From assembly GCA_028564705.1 (NCBI GenBank), contig JAPXFQ010000899.1, positions 3,038,001 to 3,102,000 of the forward strand: a DNA stretch of 64,000 bases, given 5' to 3'. Numbering within the stretch: position 1 is the stretch's first letter; the number at the start of each line of letters is the position of its first letter. The stretch is from Apricaphanius iberus. Its lineage: Eukaryota > Chordata > Actinopteri > Cyprinodontiformes > Aphaniidae. The notes under the pieces are model-generated. The model saw nothing but the letters and a program-made list of their open reading frames with translations, searched no databases and was not told the origin of the DNA. The translations under genes and the position numbers were made by a program. Below, one piece after another: positions 46,159 to 58,289 of this stretch.

Positions 46159-47042
46159 GCAGTATCGACTGCCGAAGCCAGGAGGCAGGGCTTGGCCCAC
46201 CCAGAAGATTGGTTCCGGTTGCTGTGGTCATTCAGTGTGATCTTTATGTGCCAAAATTGGGCGAGATAAGCAATTTGGGCTTGCTTTTCTCGAAGAGGGA
46301 GTATACAGAAGAGAAAGATCGCAAAACATCTAACACATTACACAGCAGGTTTTGACCACTTCACAATCGGTGAAGGAAGCCAGGAGGCGGGGCCTGTCTG
46401 TGTATTTGTGTTTCATTGGGGGAAATGTTCAGTTAATGAAGTAGCTGGCATTTCATTGAGGGCGATCTGAAAAAAATTGGAAGAAATAAAGAGCCCACAC
46501 TACTGAATCGTCTCACCACTTGCAGCCGCTTGGTGACGGAGGAATAAACAAGAGTAAAGACTAAAAAATATAATAATAAAGACTGAACATTTATTAATCA
46601 TTTTTCTGCTTTTTTACAGGTTGTTTAACCAATTTTTATTCTACAGGTGCAGATTGTTAGACACTGCCTAAGAGGGTGTCAAAGACTTTTTAAGTAGTAA
46701 ATTTGTAGGATTTTGTCATAATACTCAGTTTTTACGGTTTTATAAAAGTTTTTATTAATACGCTAAAACATTTAAAGGGGTGTTTAAATCATAATTAGGT
46801 TGACTTGATTACTAAATCTTGGTTTCAATTATCTTTTTTGATGATATGGTTTTCTGTCAATGTTTTTTAGGTTGTGACAATTGCTAGAGTTTGCCTTGTA
46901 CTAAAAGAATATTGAATTGGGTTAAAACGATAAAAAATAAATTAATAAAATAAAAAATAATTGCTTAAAGGTAAAGATAAAGAAAAAACAGACACCCTTC
47001 CTTGGTTAAAATAAACATAGGATCACACCACTAACAGAAAGT
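46159..47042 (+). promoter_or_regulatory. pol-env spacer with env splice acceptor candidates
   Basis: 880 bp without coding sequence. Two acceptor-like sites with good pyrimidine tracts lie in tandem: tttttctgcttttttacag| (exon from 46620) and tttttattctacag| (exon from 46647). Either could join to the leader donor at 39688 to give env RNA. A 'gccaggaggc(a/g)gggc' motif occurs twice, at 46179 and about 46380. Confidence 0.5.
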
Positions 47043-48458
47043 ATGCATCTTTGGGAAAATAAGAAGGTGCTGTGCACCACAGGTATTTGCATAATGTTAT
47101 TGGTCAATATTATCTTTTACTGTTGTGGTGAATGGCCCTATAATAGTTCTACAAATCAAACACAGGTTGAAGTTCACTCAATTAGACCGAGAAGGAACTT
47201 AATGGCTAAATCAACTCCCTATTCACTGTGTGGCTCTTCCGCCGCACATCGTGGATTTTCTCAATTTTGCATACCAAGAGGACGATCTGCAGTGATTACT
47301 ATTCCCTTAAATACATTAGTTTATAAGGGAGAACAAGCAAGTAAATATAAAACCTACCCCTTGTGGTACATAACAAATGATCAAAAAGATACTAGTTGGT
47401 CCACTTTAATTGTTGATCCCCGTGGATATGACTGGAGAAGGTACACTACTACAGCTTATGCAAAACATATGCGTCCTTTGGTTAAATTGGATAAGGTTGC
47501 AGATAAATTACTTCTTACTGTTAATTTAACTAAAAGTGATCTCCTCCCCTTAAAATATCTCGAGAATGGGCAAAGTTGTACTCTCTTTATAATTTGGGTT
47601 TATAAAGGGGGAAAAGATGTTCAATTTCCTATTATGATCTGTCAGGATTCTTGTAAAGCCTCCACCTCGGTAAGTCAAAATCAGGCCTCAGCAGCAAGAG
47701 GTAGTATAATTAAAGAAGAACCATCTGTGGACGATTACTTTGAAATGATGACAGGTGTGGGTGGCTCCACTAATAATTGGTTGCTTATGGTAGAACAAGC
47801 AGGACAAGAAGTGAGGCGGGATTGTGTTGTGTGCATGGGAGCCAGACCTATTCTCAAGGTGGTCCCTGCACCTGTTGAGCTCAACACAACTTGTCTGGTT
47901 TCCCTGCTGTCTAGTGTAAATCCAGTAAAAGATTGTAGTAACTGGGAGAAATTATTTCCTATAGCTGATAACAGAGCTACCCCACCTTTCTTTGATAGTA
48001 ATGTTGCTCCAAATAATTTTACTTGTTTCAAAAATGATAAGCCTGGAAATAAAGTAGTGGGTTCAGTCAACATTACATATTGCAATTTAATCCAAACTTC
48101 TATTAAAACTAGAGATGGGTTTGAGGCTGTACATGAGCAACTTAAAGCCACCTCTTTAATGGCTTTTCAAAATAGAATAGCAGTTGACATGCTCTTAGCT
48201 GAAAAGGGTGGTGTCTGTTCAATATTTGGTGATCAATGCTGTATGTTTATCCCTAATAATACTAATGCAGATGGAAAATTAACTAGGGCAGTAGAAGGAC
48301 TGAGAATACTGTCAAATAGGCTAAAAGAACAATCAGGTGTAGATACCTCAATGTGGGACAATTTGTTAAATAATATGTTTGGAAAATGGAAAACTCTGGC
48401 AATGTCAATAATGGTTTCATTAGCAGTATTTGTTTCGACTATGGTGTTATGTGGATGA
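47043..48458 (+). pseudogene. env: Envelope glycoprotein, inner provirus (471 aa, late stop)
   Basis: ATG-initiated frame with a hydrophobic stretch at residues 15-28 (signal/anchor), an RPRR basic site at 48-51, many N-glycosylation sites, and CVVC at 261-264 (CXXC of gamma-type surface subunits). A C-x6-CC motif starts at Cys392, preceded by the usual QNR region, and a C-terminal hydrophobic anchor follows. The CX6CC places it with gamma-type env. I find no clear furin site or fusion peptide between the CXXC and CX6CC motifs, so that section may be shortened. A TGA at 48456-48458 stops it just after the anchor, and the frame stays open for a further 46 or so codons. Env would mediate attachment and membrane fusion; this copy is probably inactive. 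Confidence 0.8.
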
Positions 48459-48597
48459 TGTTGTATTCCTTGTATACGTTCATTATTCATAAAATGCATT
48501 GACAAAGCTGTTGGTAATAATATGCAAGGTCAATATCTGTTAATCCCTCACTTGGAGAAGTACAGAGGAATGGTCAATCTATATAAAAAAATAGATT

Positions 48598-48608
48598 GAA
48601 AGAGGGAA
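48598..48608 (+). other. Polypurine tract of the inner provirus
   Basis: gaaagagggaa directly before the 3' LTR, the expected plus-strand primer. The outer element has nearly the same tract before its 3' LTR. Confidence 0.85.
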
Positions 48609-48609
48609 T

Positions 48610-49206
48610 TGTCGTGATTCATATTTTTTGGGGCTACTTTATATAACAGTCTCGTATTGAATATGTTTATATAATCTTTAGTTAGTATTCAGAAAGTAAA
48701 AGTCTGTTTTAATTAGCTTGCATGATAGTAAAGAGATGGTTTGTCAAGTATTGTTTATGGGGGTAAGCTTTTAAGTCGTAAAACTCTAGGCTAAGTTTAC
48801 TGCATGTTGTAAAAGTAGGATGCGGAGATAAGAAACAGAGTAGGGAGTAGACAGTCATAAACAGACCGGACGGTTACAGCGATAACTCAGGAAACCTTGA
48901 GAATAAACGTTTGGTGTAATAAAATCTAGGGGGAGGAGAATAGACATGTGACTACGTTCTTTGTTCTTCTTTAATAAAAATGGTACACCCCTGTATACGA
49001 CGGTTCAGTTCAGTTCAACTCAGTTCTGACTGTTCCCCATCTGCAGATGTGTATGAGTGTGATACAGAAATTCTGTGTCTGTGCATTATTTCTCTCTCTG
49101 TCTCTCAGCTCTGATTTTATTTTGGAAAACTCCCGCCGGGGTAAATGTTGGCGCCCCTACACTCTCCGGAAGCGAGGGCCGATCGCATGGGAACTAGGAG
49201 CCAACA
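48610..49206 (+). repeat. 3' LTR of the inner provirus (597 bp)
   Basis: Same ends as 38555-39155 (TGTCGTGATT ... GCCAACA). GTAT follows at 49207-49210 and repeats the bases before the 5' LTR. Confidence 0.93.
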
Positions 49207-49210
49207 GTAT

Positions 49211-52200
49211 GTGTGTCTGTATGTGTGTGTGTGAGATGGTTTTTTACGCAGGCGCTTTGCGAGACGTGCTGGAGATGTTGCGTTTGTGTTAAAATTTTAT
49301 AGTATAAATAATGAACTCGGTTATAATAAAATCATTAAAATAGATAAAAAAATATATAACTAAATATGATGGATAACTGAAATTAAAAAATCTATACGAA
49401 TTAGCTGTGAACATTTACAACAGGCCATCAGAGCGGACGCCCAAGCTAGGTGGTGAGATGGCGGAGCGAATTCTGCGTTATTTTCTGCTTAATAGCACGG
49501 CAAACATACAACAGCTTTGACTATATGTTTTGATAAATAAATTAGTGGTAATAGGCGGTTTTCTGCCATCTGTTCGAGTCTTTTGAGTGGTTTTCTGGAG
49601 GCCGGCGCCGGGAAATTTCTCAAAACAGACTATGAAAATTGTGACAGATTGGTGTAAACCTCCGCGATAAAATGATTTTGGAAGGTCTAAAAGTCAGCGC
49701 TTATAATGTTGTGTTTTTTGTTAATGGTTTTGGGCTGTAACGGACGTTGTAGATTTGGTGTTTTCTGTGCGGGACGGCTGTTTGGAAACATGTGTTTCAG
49801 TCCGTGTTGGGAGAACAGGAGATTGTTTTGTTTGTGCCGAATTAAAGTTTGGTAAAGTGGTATAAATTGTGCGGATTAAGACCTGGGATGGCGGTATGTA
49901 ATTTTCTAAAGTGTGTGTTGCGATTTTCTTGAGTGTTTTCGCCGTACGTTTTGTACTTTTTTAGGTTTCGTTGGACAAAGGGGGTTAACGGTAGCACGTT
50001 GCTGTAGGCTGCTGTGCTATGCTAGCGTTTTTGCTTTTGTGTTTCAATGTGTTTTGTGGTTAAACATAACTGCATGTTCTGTGTGTTGTAAGCTAAAAGT
50101 TGATTTTGGATAGAAAGTGATTACAGACTCCTGCAGACGATTGCCTTGTTAAGACTTCAACGAATTTGGATTTTGTTAAATTTTTCTAATTAATTAGGAT
50201 GTAATATTTGATATGACTGGACGTTTGTTAGAATACGGCCTCAGAGAACTGCTCAGATAAATTTTGTTTGCTACTCATTTGGACTCCCTTCGGCAATGTT
50301 TTAGCACATTTTCTACGAAGGGCAATTTAAGGTGTTTCACATTTAACTGAACTGTTACAATACGGAGATTAAAGATTAAGAAGTACATGCTGAATTTAGT
50401 TAACTGGTTTTGCCAGAGAAGGCTCAATTTATCACATGAGGAGAGCATGTACATTTATTGGGATAATGATGCATGTGACAATTAAACGCAAATGACTAAG
50501 AACAGTTACTCATGAGTCGATTCTGACTTGGTGAAGTTTTAATTTTTGATTTCATCTTTAAAATTAAAAAGAGGGGAGTTTATAGTCAAAATAAAAGTTG
50601 CATTTTTTTGAATCTTTAATTAGGTGGATTTGTTGCTTTTTGATTGATCTAAGCAGGATTTGATTAAGTTGGCCTAAATAAAGATAAAGCTATAAGCAGT
50701 AATTATAAGAATAGAACGAAAAGCAAACGGTGTTAATTGGAAAGCAACAAACTGGTTTAAAATTATTTTAATAAGCACCGTGTTGAATGGTACAGAGAAT
50801 GAATTCTTTCTGTGATTTAAATAAGTATCATTTATGCTAAAATTATGTTTGGCTTATTTCTGATGGCTCTATAGACTTTAGAAATATAGCTTAGTCTCTG
50901 AATGAATGACCTAAAGGAGACTGGTGTTAAATTATTTACACAATTGAACATTCTTAAGGATTTTGTGGACACTAAATGCTTATTGGATTTATCAAATTTC
51001 AACTGGGGCTCAAGGAGTAACCCAGCATATTTCAATTCCGTTCTAAACTAGTGGGATTTGAATGTTTGAGTTTGAAAAAAAAAAAAAAGGAAAACATTAA
51101 AACACAGAGTCATCTTTAAGGCATCAGTTTGTTTTTAAACAGGCTGGGGATAAATCTGGAATTGGTCTAAGGATTGAAAGTAACAACTAAATTCTTTGGT
51201 AAGATTTGTTGAAGAACAAGTAATGAATATCAGCGGTGATCGAAATGATGGTTTAATTTAAAAGTAAGAAGTAAAATCTAATTCATTTATTCTGATCGTG
51301 TAGAAGCAAAATGTGATTGGAACTACATTGAAATAATTTTTTACCATATATTTGAATGCACATTTTGTTTTGACAAATAAGAATTGGTTTTAGTTTTAAA
51401 GTTTAAGATTAATCTTTTAGATGTTATTCATTAATTGTTAGCTAGTCTACTTGATGCTGAGAGTAAATTTACATGTCCTAAAACATTTTAGAACAGTTCT
51501 GATCATAGAATAATGACATACTATACCATTTGATTAGTGGGGACTCTGTAACTGACAATTTATTTAGATTTTTTTGATTTTATTTTCTTTATTTTTTCTT
51601 ATTTTTTATTTTTTTCTCTTTCTCTCTCAACCTTTATGTATTTGGTTCGACTTGGATTCTGACCCAGATTTCTGAATTGCGGTCTGCTTATTAATGAGAA
51701 CTTTGGAAAATGTTAATTTGAGAAGCTGGATTAAAGAAAACATGATTCAGTGGTAATTTCTTTGACATTTGTTTAGAAGCTTCAATTAAATGTCTGTTTG
51801 TACTTTGAGACATAGAAGGAGATAATTGGGATACTGTAAAAATGCTAGTTTTTGTTTTTTATTTTAATGCTACTAGTTTGTGTTTAGAGAAATCTTATCT
51901 CTTGAACCTCCTTTATTGAATTTTTTTGTTTTTTTGTTCTACTGCTAAGGGGAAGTAGACTACTATGTATCCTACAAAAATTTAAGAGGAGTTTTAGTTG
52001 CAAAAATCAGTTTGACTATGTTTGATTCACTTCACAGAATCTGACAAATGTTCTTGAAGTATGAACTGTTTCGTTATTTACAACCAGAATATCTTGCCCA
52101 GTTGGCTTTTTGTGTTTGTTTAAAGAGGAATCATATATTATCAAAAGTTACTTTGAATTCAGATTGGATTGTGTTAAAAAACAAGTACTTTAGGTTTGGC

Positions 52201-54659
52201 AATTTCTAACAATAAGCAACCACCTGGTTACTTTCACATCAATTTGATCAGGGAATGAGACGTGCATGTTTTGCACTACGGTCTTAAAGTCCCACAGAAA
52301 TATGTATAGGGAAGCTGTTTTGTCAGTGATTTAAATCTTGGATTTTTCTTTAGAAATATGGATAGAATTTGAAGTATAGCAAACTGAAGACTATTTTTGT
52401 AAACTATGTTGTGTTTATCAGTCAGTACTATTCTCTGATTTTGTTTTAAACATTTGATGTTTTTTTAATTTTGATATTTTTTTTGTCTGAGACAGCTTGA
52501 TAGAGATCCAGTACACTTAAGTGAGGGGTAGTTTGGAGACTGGATCGTTATTGGTAATTGCTCAGATGGGAGGAGCTTCACAGGTAACCTTGACAACACC
52601 AACAACAGTTATAATTGGAGGGGAACCTAGTTGGACATCTTTATCTCACTGTAAGTAGCATACTTATATTAGCAGAAATTATTAATTGATTAAAGGGACA
52701 GAGTCTGGGAAAAGTGGTGTGAAGTCTGAATTTCAAAGGGGTTTAGTTCAATATGAGCTATTCGTCTCAACCTCAGTGAAGCGAAACCAGGAGAGCCATT
52801 TTTCCATAGAGACTGTTTACAAGAGGGACAGAAAAAAGGGGATAGAACCTTTGCAGATGGTTATTGCCTTTATTTTTGTTATTGCAATGTTTTAGTGGTG
52901 CTTTAGCAATATCTAACAGAAAAAAATCCAGCCTTTTTTATTTTATTTTATTTATCTATTTACTTTGTGAACAGACCACTAAACTTTGAAGAAAAGAATT
53001 AGTGAATGGTATCAATGCAGTTTATATCTGAGGAATAGACATTATGTTATGAATTGTTATGTTTGCTCTCAGACACCATTTTGTAGGACATCAACATAGA
53101 GCTTACTGATCTTACTGATTAATTTTCAGATATTTTACTCACCTCAAGGAGTTGGGAGACTGTTGAGACTGAAATGTATTGCCCAGGAAGGAAGTTATGG
53201 GGGTGATGAAAGAATTTGCAGAGTGGGTAAGACTGACTGATAGAGGTTAACCTGCGTTTTTCTATACTTTTGATTGTATTTGTGATCAGACCATAGATCT
53301 ACTTGTTTGGACATGTTTAGTAAAACTAAATAAGATTATATTGATTTGCCAAATTAGGGCATGGGACATGTATGGCTGTTTGTCCACTGTTGACGCACTC
53401 CAATGGCTGCAAGGAAGCTCGGTGCTTTGTGTTGAGGCTGGATAGAACGTCTGGTCTGCTTATCTGTGGAATGTCTTGTCATAACTGCCTTTCGACAATA
53501 ATGCAGGAGACAATTTGCTGGGATTAACAAACGTTCTTGGCTTTATCCACAGCAAGCACCTGAGGAAGTGGGGAGAGGCACAAAGCTGCTGCCCCATTAG
53601 GATCAGGCCTGTCTCGAGTGCTGGATGGGAAAACATGGTTCTGTTCCCGTGCCCAGGTTTGGTGAATTTGAAGATAATTGGATACTTTAAATTTATAGGT
53701 TTAGTTTTGTTAATTTATACTTGGAAAATTTACAGGGTCTGACAGCTAAAGTGGGAAAAACTCAGGCTAACTAGGTTAGTTTTTGCGTATTTTATGGGAT
53801 ATATTTCTGGCTATTTCTGACACATGTTATGGGTTTTTTAAGCTGTAAGGAAGAATTCAGAAATAATGTGTAAATGTTAAATTAATCATTTGATTCCATA
53901 CCAGGTTTTCTTAATGGCATCAGATCGCATCTTCCTGCACCTGAATGAATTGGCTGTGTTTGGGAAATGGTCAATTACGGAGTAATTTACCATTAAAGAG
54001 GGATTATTATTGTAATCATCTGATTATGATTTCATTTGGAAAAGACAGTTCCTTTATAGACATTTACTGAATGCAGCTCCCAGCAGCCTTGGACGGAATG
54101 CCAGCGGTGCGGAAGAGAAGATATGAACTTTTAAAAGAACAAAGATTTTACTTCTAACTATTTTTTTGTGTTTCACAGGGTTCTTCCCACTTTAAGTTTG
54201 ATTTATTTCAGAATATAACATAGTAATAATGTCTATGTTCATGGGTTTTCTAAGCTTCTTCCACAGTATTAACATATGTCAAGTCAGATTTAATTATCTC
54301 CTCATATTTAAGATATTCTTATACCTACTATTACATTTTTGGGTTTTGAACTTAGTAGTTTTGGGAATTGTTAAAATATTTTTTTGTATAATGCCAAAAG
54401 AGGGTGAATTTATAATTAATAGATTGACATTTTTTGAGTAATGGAAGTTAAGGTTAAAAAGGTATTTTAACAGGTTGAGTTTTGAATTTTAATCTGGTAG
54501 TCTTGTTGTGGTATCATATGAAAGACTTCATGTTTTAAACTGATAAAATTTCTTGGGTTTGACATTTTTTGCATTCTCAAATGCTTTTAGATCTTAAGTT
54601 TTAAACACTAACCCTGAAGGAGAGTACAGAGGAGTTATCAATCTATTTGAAAATAGATT
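49211..54659 (+). other. Right internal part of the outer element, no recognisable genes
   Basis: 5.4 kb. 49211-50100 resembles leader sequence in composition. The rest is AT-rich with short frames only. Codon-like islands occur at 52500-53750: a 31-codon frame starting MGGASQVTL at 52566 and ending by a donor-like CACT|GTAAGT; an open segment between ttttcag and GG|GTAAGA at about 53135-53226; and another between ctttatccacag and CCAG|GTTTGG at about 53553-53656. Their coding status is unknown. Close to 54610 the sequence becomes similar to the env 3' end of the inner provirus. Confidence 0.5.
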
Positions 54660-54669
54660 GAAAGAGGGA
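54660..54669 (+). other. Polypurine tract of the outer element
   Basis: gaaagaggga just before the 3' LTR, shared with the inner provirus. Confidence 0.8.
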
Positions 54670-54671
54670 TT

Positions 54672-55242
54672 TGTTGTATTTTACGTTTTCGGGGCTATTT
54701 TATATCTTTAGTAAGCATTCAGAAGGTAAAAGTCTGTTTATATTATGCATGGTTGTAAAACATATCCTTGACCAGTATTTTTAACTGGGGTAAGCTTTTA
54801 AGCAATAAAACTCTTGGGTAATTTACTGCATGTCGTAAAAACAGGATGTCTGTAGATTTAGATAAGAAAGTAGGGAGGAACCGGGACCATAAAAACCATA
54901 AAACTCAGAATGAACTTTTGACTTGGATCCAGGAGGAGGACACTTAATTCTGGACGGACCAGTGGTTGTCAAGACACTTTTTAAAAACGTTCTGATTGGA
55001 GCAGATTCCGAGGGAGAAGAGACGCCCAGAATCCTGGGAAGTTTTGGATGTCTATAAAAGTTATGACATGAAAACCATTCATTGTCAGATGTCTTTATCT
55101 GGCCCAGAGAAAATGGGCATGTTTCTCTGTAAAACTGCAATTCGTTAATCTGTTTAGAATAAAACTGAGAACTGGGAATTGGCTCCTTGTCTCTGCTTTG
55201 AACATGCACTGAATTATTTTTTTGATAAAATTTAATTCTACA
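54672..55242 (+). repeat. 3' LTR of the outer element (571 bp)
   Basis: Begins TGTTGTATTTTACG and ends TTCTACA, followed by the CTGC duplication. Its segment 'ggggtaagcttttaag..aataaaactct' also occurs in the inner LTRs but is replaced in the outer 5' LTR. Confidence 0.9.
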
Positions 55243-55246
55243 CTGC

Positions 55247-55639
55247 ATAATTGAAACTCTCTTCCTTTCTTACATCTGAAGTCAGCAGAAACAACTCAAC
55301 TCACTGGATTTCAGATGTGGATCATATACTGTATTGTGGCTGTTGCAATGTGTCCTGCTTTTATTTTAAACAAAGATCACGTGCAGCAAACACTTAAAAG
55401 GAGATTTGATGAGCCAAATGCGACTGGTTTAAGTTTTATGATTGAGAAGAAGAGAGACATGTTCTTTACAGGTCATCTGACACCAGCTCATTTTGTCTTT
55501 AAGATGGACACCACTCGCACAGAGCCACACGTGTTAGTATACCGAAATTAATTAATTAAGTTAACCCGACAAATTGCTTAATGACCTAACTTGTGAAGTG
55601 TCATATCAATCTCTCATTCCTCTCTGTGTCAAGGCTGGA
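55247..55639. other. Flank with a small ORF
   Basis: A plus-strand ORF of 78 codons (55315-55551) begins with a hydrophobic MWIIYCIVAVAMC segment and has no family I recognise. Probably chance; a short secreted or exon-encoded peptide cannot be excluded. Confidence 0.2.
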
Positions 55640-56540
55640 TAAGGCAAGGCAATTTTATTTATATAGCACTCTTTCAACACAAGGAAATTCAAGGTGCTTT
55701 GCATGATCACAGAAATTTGAAAATTAAACTCAGGAATCAATTAAAACATGTAGAAACAACATCATTAAAATTATGAAAGGTACAAACAGACAAAAGCAAT
55801 AACAGTAATTAAGAATAATGAACACAAAAGTAATCAACAAAACATTTAGCAGTAACAGTAGAATTAAAAACCGAAACAAAAACATTTAGCGATTGACAAA
55901 AGCAATCAAAAATCATATTCACTCATAAGCTAGTCTAAATAGATACATTTTTATTTTTGATTTAAAAAGTTTAAAGACTCTGCAGATTTGCATTAATCTG
56001 GTTCTAGGGATCAGTAGACTAGAGTTGGAGGACCTGAGTTGTCTGGATGCTTTGTATCAGAATAGCAGATCTGTAATGTACACTGCTGCTGACCCATTTA
56101 ATGATTTATAGACTAATAAAATCACTTGAAATCTATTCTCTGAGCCACAGGGAGCCAGTGTAGGGATATTAGAACTGGAGTGATGTGTTCTACTTTCCTA
56201 GTTCTAGTGAGAACACGATCAGCAGCGTTCTGGATCAGCTGCAGCTGTCTGATTTTTTTTGGTAGACCTGTGAATATACTGTTACAGTAATCAAGGCGGC
56301 TGGAGATAAATGCATGGGTGAGTTTTACTAGATCACCTTGTGTCATCAGTCCTTTAAGCCTAGAAATGTTCCTCAGGTGATAGAAGGGTTACCTTATTAT
56401 TGCCTTTATGTGACCCTGGAGCTTCAGGTCCGAGTCCATTATTACACCTAGGTTTCTGCCCTGGTCAGTAGTTTCTAGTTGAACTAACTGAAGCTGTGTG
56501 CTGATATTTAATCAATATTGTTTGGGTCCGAAGATAAATA
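55640..56540 (-). pseudogene. L2/CR1-group LINE fragment with pol C-terminus
   Basis: The left edge (aaggcaaggcaattttatttatatagcac) is a common fish repeat end. On the minus strand 56122-56346 encodes LTHAFISSRLDYCNSIFTGL, LQLIQNAADRVLTR and ISLHWLPVAQRIDFK, the conserved C-terminal region after the RT of fish L2/CR1-group LINEs. The rest up to about 56540 continues the similarity in broken frames. It is a fragment unrelated in position to the 7946-16140 relic. Confidence 0.7.
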
Positions 56541-58289
56541 CTTCTGTTTTGTTTTTGTTCAGTTGGAGGAAATTATGGGACATCCAGCGTTTTTTGTTTT
56601 AAAAAATAGCTAATTAGCACATAAGGTTTCTGGAGGTCAGGATATTTTGCCTACAAGCTCAACTGCTGGGAGTTCACTTTTATTAGTTCATTTCAGTTTT
56701 AGTGTTTCCCCAACCCCATCCAAAATAAATAAAAACCACAGCAAAAACACACAACTTGTGTGATGGGATATGAAATCAGTTGGCAGATGCTGGTATACAT
56801 CCATTATGGTCAGAAGAACAGCATAATATGATCCTTTTTGAAAAGTCAACATTCATTGTTTGTTTAATCAATACAGAGTTAGAGTTCGTACCAAAATGAA
56901 AAACAAATGCACAGCCAGACAGCTTTGATGCTCCTAACAACATTCAAACATACACACATTAAATATTCCCATGCACAGCTTTTTATGGAAAGGAAACTGA
57001 GTTTGAGGCGATATTCTGGTAGGAAATGTTTTTAAAAGTTCAATGACTTCTCTAGGGAGCATTCTGCTATGAAGCATACATTTTTACGCTCCAGGACATT
57101 GCAACACAGCATGCCTTGAAACATTTTAGTCACCAGTGGATTTGCTTCGAAGAGCTGCCAAATCCCATTTCTGCTGGTGCTGAGAGCAGCTGTTATATAT
57201 ATGCAGTGTAGTGCTTACCAGCATAGAAATGTAATGAAAAGTGCATATTGGTGTTGAGTATTTAAAAAAATTTAGCCATTTGGCTATGAATTGTTAAAGG
57301 ATTTCTTATGGCAATCAATAAGATTGAAAATTTATCGAAAATGATTATAAACTGGGCACCACCTGTAAAGTCAGGAATTACATTAATAGTCAAATATATC
57401 AGTCTCTAGCAGTTTTGCACCGGCAGAGAGGAGGCTGAGGTGAATAAACAAGGACTTTGTTCTAGACATGTGTTGAACATAAACCCTGCCACCATATTTT
57501 CAGTATAACAGACAAACAGTCACTTTCCAAAATGCAAATGTTTATTTACAAAAGAAGAAAAACAAAACAAACATTTAATCACCCAAGCAAGTAAATACAC
57601 TACTGATTAAACTAAATGAATAAACATCAAAATAAAAGAACAATGAATTGATAAATATGCAATAAAATAGAAACCATCAATTCTGATATCAGTTCTGGAG
57701 GAACCTGGATGAATCTGACTAAGGCTTATTGCAATGCTGGAATGAAGGCTAAATTAGTTTGCACCATTGATTTATGTCTAAAACAATAAACAATGTAGGA
57801 AAAAAAACATTCTTTGGATTAAGAAATGTTGTTTTTAATAATGATCAGTATGGAAGGTAGTTAACCCTTGGAAAAAAAACTCCTATTCAAACAAGTGGTC
57901 TTATCTTAGAATGTAGCTCACGGGTCACCCACATGGTGCAGTTTTGAGTAACTCTAATATATTTATTATACATTAAACAAAGTAAAGGAAACTCCAGTCA
58001 GCTTGAGTAGCTCAAATTGCAGGATTTAACATGAGTTATGTCAGGAAAATCCTTTAAAAAACTGGTTAAAACTGGTTAAGGCTGAGCAGCCTGAGTTCCC
58101 CGGACAGAACACCGATGATATCTTATACACAGTAACAAAATCACAGTGAAAACATAACCCTTAAATTGTAGTTATTTTAAACTAATCTAGGTTCTACCTA
58201 GAAAGACCAGAACGATTAAAGTTCTCCAGGCTTTCCGTAGTTGACGAAGGGGGGGGGGGCTCAGCTCACCGTAGCCTAGCAGGCTAAAA
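56541..58289. other. Unassigned AT-rich stretch
   Basis: No gene or recognised repeat. A G11 run lies at about 58248-58258. Confidence 0.5.

Larger units (their letters stand above)
38555..49206 (+). mobile_element. Inner endogenous retrovirus (gamma/epsilon-like), nearly complete
   Basis: A 10.65-kb provirus with order LTR, leader, gag, protease, RT, RNase H, integrase, env, LTR and a 4-bp TSD GTAT (38551-38554 and 49207-49210). Class I affinity is supported by the 4-bp TSD, gag and pro-pol in the same frame separated by one stop, a single CCHC finger, and an env with CXXC and CX6CC motifs. It is defective: a stop and a changed catalytic residue in RT, two 1-base frame changes in pol and a stop near the end of env. 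It lies in the leader of a related element. Confidence 0.92.
37254..55242 (+). mobile_element. Outer LTR retroelement, coding-poor, with a nested provirus
   Basis: Bounded by related LTRs that begin TGTTGTATTTTACG and end TTCTACA, and flanked by the 4-bp duplication CTGC (37250-37253, 55243-55246). Removing the nested provirus leaves about 7.3 kb: a 690-bp left and a 5.46-kb right internal part. It has a tRNA-Trp-like primer site and a polypurine tract but no frame resembling gag, pol or env. This fits a large non-autonomous retroelement, or an ERV whose coding region was replaced. Its leader and 3' end are similar to those of the nested provirus, so the two belong to one lineage. Confidence 0.85.
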
